Source: Opitutales bacterium (lineage in GTDB: Bacteria; Verrucomicrobiota; Verrucomicrobiia; Opitutales; T3Sed10-336). From it: a DNA stretch of 9,445 nucleotides. Positions 7,032 through 9,445 of the stretch are shown here, in pieces. Numbering within the stretch: the first letter of the stretch is position 1; each line of letters opens with the position of its first letter. The position numbers and the translations under genes were made by a program. The notes beneath the pieces were generated by a model. That model was not told the DNA's origin. It worked only from the letters and a program-made list of their open reading frames with translations, and did not search any database. The stretch is taken from assembly GCA_007132315.1 (NCBI GenBank), contig SLOW01000328.1, positions 1 through 9,445 on the forward strand, in the 5' to 3' direction.

Positions 7032-7049
7032 GCGACCGGGAACGGTCGC
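7032..7049 (+). other. GGAA-capped hairpin before folC
   Basis: GCGACCG (7032-7038) and CGGTCGC (7043-7049) form a perfect 7-bp stem closed by a GGAA loop, a GNRA-type tetraloop. It ends 18 bases before the folC ATG. It has no T run. It may act in the accD-folC leader or as an mRNA stability element. Confidence 0.5.
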
Positions 7050-7067
7050 CGGACCCCGCCGGGTGTT

Positions 7068-8351
7068 ATGGATTACGAAACGACCAGGAATTACCTTTAC
7101 AGTCTCCGCAACCGGGGCTCGCGTTACGGGATCGGCCGGATGCCGTCTTTCCTGCGCGAGCTGGGCAATCCCGAGACACGGTATCCGATCATTCACGTCG
7201 CCGGAACCAACGGCAAAGGATCGGTGTGCGCGATGCTCGAGGCGATGCTCCGCGCTTCCGGCCGGAAGACTGGACTGTTTTCGTCGCCCCATCTGGTTCG
7301 CCTGGGGGAACGGGTGCAAATCGACCGCGAGATTCTGAGCGACGCAGCCATTGTGGCCTACACCGCCGAACTGAAGGCGGCGGCGGAGCGGGTCTCCGAA
7401 GGCGATCCGGAACGCCATCCGACCTTTTTCGAGTTCATGACCGCGATGGCGTTTCTGCATTTCACGCGGGAGCGCGTGAACGCGGCCGTGGTTGAAGTCG
7501 GACTGGGCGGCCGGTTGGATTCGACTAATGTCGTGACCCCGGCGGTGTCCGTCATCACCTCGATCGGGCTCGATCACTGCGAGCAACTGGGCGATACCCT
7601 GGCGCGGGTCGCAGTCGAAAAAGCGGGCATTGTGAAACCCGGCATACCGGTCGTTCTGGGCCGGCTCGAACCCGAGGCGGAGGCGCCCATTCGCGCGATC
7701 GCGCGGGCGCGCGGGTCCCGGGTGTTCGCCCTGGCCGAGGCGTTCGGCAAGGACGGCGACGCCTGTCCCCGCTGCGCGCTGGAGGGTGATCACCAGCGCC
7801 TCAACGCCGGAACGGCCGTGCTGGCGCTGCGCGCGGCGGCGGAGTGTCTGCCGGTTTCGGAGGCCGCGGTGGCGGAGGGGTTGCGGACGGTCAGCTGGCA
7901 TGGCCGCTGGCAGCGCCTGGAAGCCGGGGGACGGCATATCATCCTCGATGCGGCCCACAATCGCGAAGCCGCGGTTTGGCTCGAGCGAAACCTGGCACAT
8001 CTGGTGGAACAGACCGGGCGCCGGCCGGTGGTTCTGGTGGGCACCCTCGGCGAGCCGCGCGCGCGTTCCCTGCTCGCGGTGATCGGCCGGTACGCCCGCG
8101 AGATCCATCTGCTGCGAGCGAATCAGCACCGGGCCACGCCGTTCGACCTGTTGGAGTCCTGTCTGGAGGGCAGTTTCGCCGGCCCCGTGCACCGCTCGTC
8201 GCTCGGGGAACTGTTCCCGGTCCCGGGGGAATGCTCGGCCGGCGAAGCGGGTGATACCGTCGTTTTGACCGGGTCGATTTATCTGATCGGGGAAGCGTTG
8301 GAACGACTCGGGCCCGCACCGTCGGAGTCGGAGTCCGTTCTCCAAGGTTAG
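7068..8351 (+). CDS. folC: Bifunctional folylpolyglutamate synthase/dihydrofolate synthase
   Basis: A 427-residue Mur-ligase-family enzyme, cytoplasmic, that joins L-glutamate to dihydropteroate and extends the glutamate tail of folates using ATP. The P-loop is HVAGTNGKGS (43-52). SSPHLVRLGERVQID (72-86), VEVGLGGRLDSTNVV (142-156) and SIGLDHCEQLGDTL (165-178) follow the family order. EKAGIVKPG (184-192) contains the lysine normally carbamylated (K185). The C-terminal domain carries ILDAAHN (292-298) and TGSIYLIGEA (401-410). Length matches the bacterial enzyme. The ATG at 7068 gives the usual N-terminus; only a weak GGGTG precedes it. The gap from accD is 112 bases, and the accD-folC order is widespread. 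A repeat-like hairpin overlaps the stop codon region. Confidence 0.94.
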   Translation: MDYETTRNYLYSLRNRGSRYGIGRMPSFLRELGNPETRYPIIHVAGTNGKGSVCAMLEAMLRASGRKTGLFSSPHLVRLGERVQIDREILSDAAIVAYTAELKAAAERVSEGDPERHPTFFEFMTAMAFLHFTRERVNAAVVEVGLGGRLDSTNVVTPAVSVITSIGLDHCEQLGDTLARVAVEKAGIVKPGIPVVLGRLEPEAEAPIRAIARARGSRVFALAEAFGKDGDACPRCALEGDHQRLNAGTAVLALRAAAECLPVSEAAVAEGLRTVSWHGRWQRLEAGGRHIILDAAHNREAAVWLERNLAHLVEQTGRRPVVLVGTLGEPRARSLLAVIGRYAREIHLLRANQHRATPFDLLESCLEGSFAGPVHRSSLGELFPVPGECSAGEAGDTVVLTGSIYLIGEALERLGPAPSESESVLQG

Positions 8352-8352
8352 C

Positions 8353-8383
8353 AGCTTGTCGGCGAAGCCCGACAGACTCCTAG
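8353..8383 (+). repeat. Dispersed hairpin repeat, copy 1 (after folC)
   Basis: TGTCGG (8357-8362), loop CGAAGC and CCGACA (8369-8374) form a hairpin two bases after the folC stop codon; weaker pairing extends outward on both sides. The stretch from TGTCGGCGAA to TCC-AG is nearly identical to the copy at 9042-9074, with differences in the loop and right flank. There is no T run, so a simple terminator is not a full explanation, although it may serve to end the folC transcript. Confidence 0.6.
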
Positions 8384-8432
8384 TGCGGCGATTTCGCTTG
8401 TCAGAGAGGGCCCCGTTGTCGTATCGGCTGTC

Positions 8433-8984
8433 ATGCGATATTCGACTCCCGGTCATGTTTTTCGGCGAAACCGGTTTCGTTGCTGCTGCGTTGCGGTGCT
8501 GATTGCGGCGCTGATTGCGGCGCTTTTCGCGCCCGGGCTTGGAGCCGAGGAGAACACGGAGGAGGAGAAGACGCTGTACCAGCTGCTCCGGGAGAGCGGC
8601 CGTTTTAATATGTTTCTCAATGTGGTGGCCGAAACCGATCTGGTGGAGATGCTGGAGGGCGATGAGCCGCTGACGCTGTTCGCTCCCGGCGACGACGCGT
8701 TCGACCTACTGGACACCGAATTGATTGACCTGCTGATGCATCCCAGTCAGAAGCATTACCGGCAGCGCTTGGTGGGCAATCACATGATCGAGGACACCAT
8801 TCTGTCCGGCGACCGCCGTGGCGAAGGCGAACAGGAAGTGGAAACACTGGCCGGAACGCGCCTGACATATGTCTCGGAGTCGGACCGGTTTTTTCTCGAA
8901 ACCTCCGCGGTGGTGGAACGTGATATCGAGGCGTCGAACGGGGTTCTGCACCGCATCGATCGCATTCTCGTGCCCCGCTTCTGA
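8433..8984 (+). CDS. Exported fasciclin (FAS1) domain protein
   Basis: A 183-residue protein with an N-terminal export signal: basic residues R11-R16, a hydrophobic stretch at about 17-36, and a likely signal peptidase I site after LGA (36-38). The rest is one FAS1 domain. TLFAPGDDAFDLL (81-93) matches the first conserved motif (T-FAP-D-AF), and ASNGVLHRIDRILVP (167-181) matches the last (NGV-H-ID-VL-P). NHMIEDTIL (116-124) corresponds to the middle segment. FAS1 domains usually act in cell adhesion or matrix binding outside the cytoplasm; no ligand can be assigned. The signal's LIAALIAA comes from a 12-base tandem duplication at 8499-8522. Cysteines 17-19 precede the hydrophobic core and do not form a convincing lipobox. 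No ribosome site is visible before the ATG; it lies 81 bases after folC. Confidence 0.85.
   Translation: MRYSTPGHVFRRNRFRCCCVAVLIAALIAALFAPGLGAEENTEEEKTLYQLLRESGRFNMFLNVVAETDLVEMLEGDEPLTLFAPGDDAFDLLDTELIDLLMHPSQKHYRQRLVGNHMIEDTILSGDRRGEGEQEVETLAGTRLTYVSESDRFFLETSAVVERDIEASNGVLHRIDRILVPRF
8499..8522 (+). repeat. 12-base tandem duplication in the FAS1 signal peptide
   Basis: CTGATTGCGGCG occurs twice in direct succession (8499-8510 and 8511-8522) and encodes LIAA twice. The unit keeps the reading frame, so gain or loss of a copy would lengthen or shorten only the hydrophobic core of the signal peptide. Confidence 0.8.
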
Positions 8985-9041
8985 TTCCAGTTCACACGGC
9001 CGGTTCCGCGAACGCGCCGGTTGATGTTGGTTCCTCTTTCA

Positions 9042-9074
9042 GGAATCTGTCGGCGAAACCCGACAGAATCCAAG
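9042..9074 (+). repeat. Dispersed hairpin repeat, copy 2 (after the FAS1 gene)
   Basis: GGAATCTGTCGG (9042-9053) and CCGACAGAATCC (9060-9071) form a 12-position stem with a single A-A mismatch and the loop CGAAAC. The core is shared with the copy at 8353-8383. It lies 57 bases after the FAS1 stop codon, in the gap between converging genes. Confidence 0.65.
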
Positions 9075-9123
9075 TCTGGGTTGTTCGGTGAGTAATTCAG
9101 GCTCAAGCACCGACCTGCTTGAC

Positions 9124-9147
9124 GCGGCACGGAATCAGCCGTGCCGC
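9124..9147. terminator. Perfect 9-bp hairpin between convergent genes
   Basis: GCGGCACGG (9124-9132) and CCGTGCCGC (9139-9147) pair perfectly around the loop AATCAG. The site lies between the ends of the FAS1 gene (plus strand) and the purA-like gene (minus strand), where a shared two-way terminator is expected. Only TCTTC follows on the plus strand and no T run is seen on the minus strand, so termination is plausible but not proven by sequence. Confidence 0.55.
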
Positions 9148-9194
9148 TCTTCAGACGGCGGCGGAAAGCGCTTCCCGGGTATCGGGAAGACGGT

Positions 9195-9445
9195 TTACCT
9201 TCCCTTGCTTTCGTCCGCCGTCCGTTCGGGAGGGGGGTGGGCGCCGAAATCAGCCAGGAATTCGGTTGTCGGGGGGATGTCCTTGATGATCTGCGACGGG
9301 TCGGGCCCGACGCCGAGGTAGCGGATGTTGGGCAATTCCGGCGGCCACGGTTCGTCGTGAAAGGCGCAAGCGATGATCGCGCGCACCATGCCGGCGAAAT
9401 AGGATTTCGCCTCCAGCGGCAGATCGTCGAAGCGCCGAACCTTGG
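9195..9445 (-). CDS. purA: C-terminal part of adenylosuccinate synthetase (partial)
   Basis: A minus-strand frame is open from the right edge to the TAA at 9197-9195, giving the last 82 complete codons of a gene that starts outside the window. The segment FDDLPLEAKSYFAGM followed by IRYLGVGPDPSQII matches the C-terminus of adenylosuccinate synthetase, where a YEDLP-AR-Y helix is followed by a strand ending in GPDR--TI. PurA joins IMP and aspartate with GTP in AMP synthesis. Between these two motifs is HDEPWPPELPN, and after them about 30 further residues; PurA commonly ends just after GPD-TI, so this tail is longer than usual. The ATG at 9389-9387 is internal, because the matching sequence continues upstream of it. 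The identification rests on the short visible C-terminus only. Confidence 0.72.
   Translation of the reverse strand, partial: KVRRFDDLPLEAKSYFAGMVRAIIACAFHDEPWPPELPNIRYLGVGPDPSQIIKDIPPTTEFLADFGAHPPPERTADESKGR

Noticed and set aside
8398..8427. Possible promoter TTGTCA with TATCGG before the FAS1 gene
   Set aside because: The -10 match is poor (half of the consensus), so it cannot be told from chance.
6792..8456. Minus-strand open frame of 554 codons opposite accD and folC
   Set aside because: It is a shadow of folC; the protein is low-complexity in R/P/G and has no family motif.
8449..8489. FAS1 protein as a lipoprotein because of three cysteines at residues 17-19
   Set aside because: The cysteines precede the hydrophobic core instead of following it, so they do not form a lipobox; an ordinary signal peptidase site after LGA fits better.

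Overview
This 9.4 kb window is GC-rich and densely coded. It looks like ordinary chromosome from a free-living bacterium, most plausibly a PVC-group member (Verrucomicrobiota, Kiritimatiellota or a relative). That placement is an inference. It rests mainly on the AccD protein, whose zinc-ribbon cysteines are replaced in a way I recall from verrucomicrobial AccD, and on weak or absent Shine-Dalgarno sequences before several genes. I see no tRNA, rRNA, CRISPR array, integrase or insertion sequence.

Layout. (1) Positions 1-2715 hold the 3' end of a probable ebo operon. The last codons of an upstream gene overlap the eboE start by ATGA. They are followed by EboE (a xylose-isomerase-like TIM barrel) and EboF (a divergent phosphodiesterase / alkaline-phosphatase-superfamily protein). 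Ebo clusters are linked to metabolite synthesis and traffic, for example delivery of the scytonemin precursor to the periplasm in cyanobacteria. (2) Positions 2787-4301 encode mannose-1-phosphate guanylyltransferase (manC) and, three bases later, the RuvX/YqgF nuclease. (3) Positions 4473-8351 carry truA, a comF-like phosphoribosyltransferase, accD and folC, all on the plus strand. Placing truA, accD and folC close together recalls the E. coli truA-dedA-accD-folC neighbourhood. (4) Positions 8433-8984 encode a small exported fasciclin (FAS1) domain protein. (5) The end of a minus-strand gene, very probably purA (adenylosuccinate synthetase), runs off the right edge and converges on the FAS1 gene.

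The genes mix housekeeping functions (tRNA modification, fatty acid, folate and purine synthesis, rRNA maturation, GDP-mannose supply) with one accessory metabolic system (ebo). The intergenic gaps are short but contain a surprising number of inverted repeats. One hairpin sequence occurs twice, just after folC and just after the FAS1 gene, and may belong to a dispersed repeat family. There is also a structured gap before truA with alternative pairings, an AT-rich 11-bp inverted repeat before comF, a GGAA-capped hairpin before folC, and a perfect 9-bp hairpin between the convergent FAS1 and purA genes. The points most worth a second look are the loss of canonical metal ligands in EboF, the AccD zinc-ribbon loss, the ebo cluster itself and the repeated hairpins.
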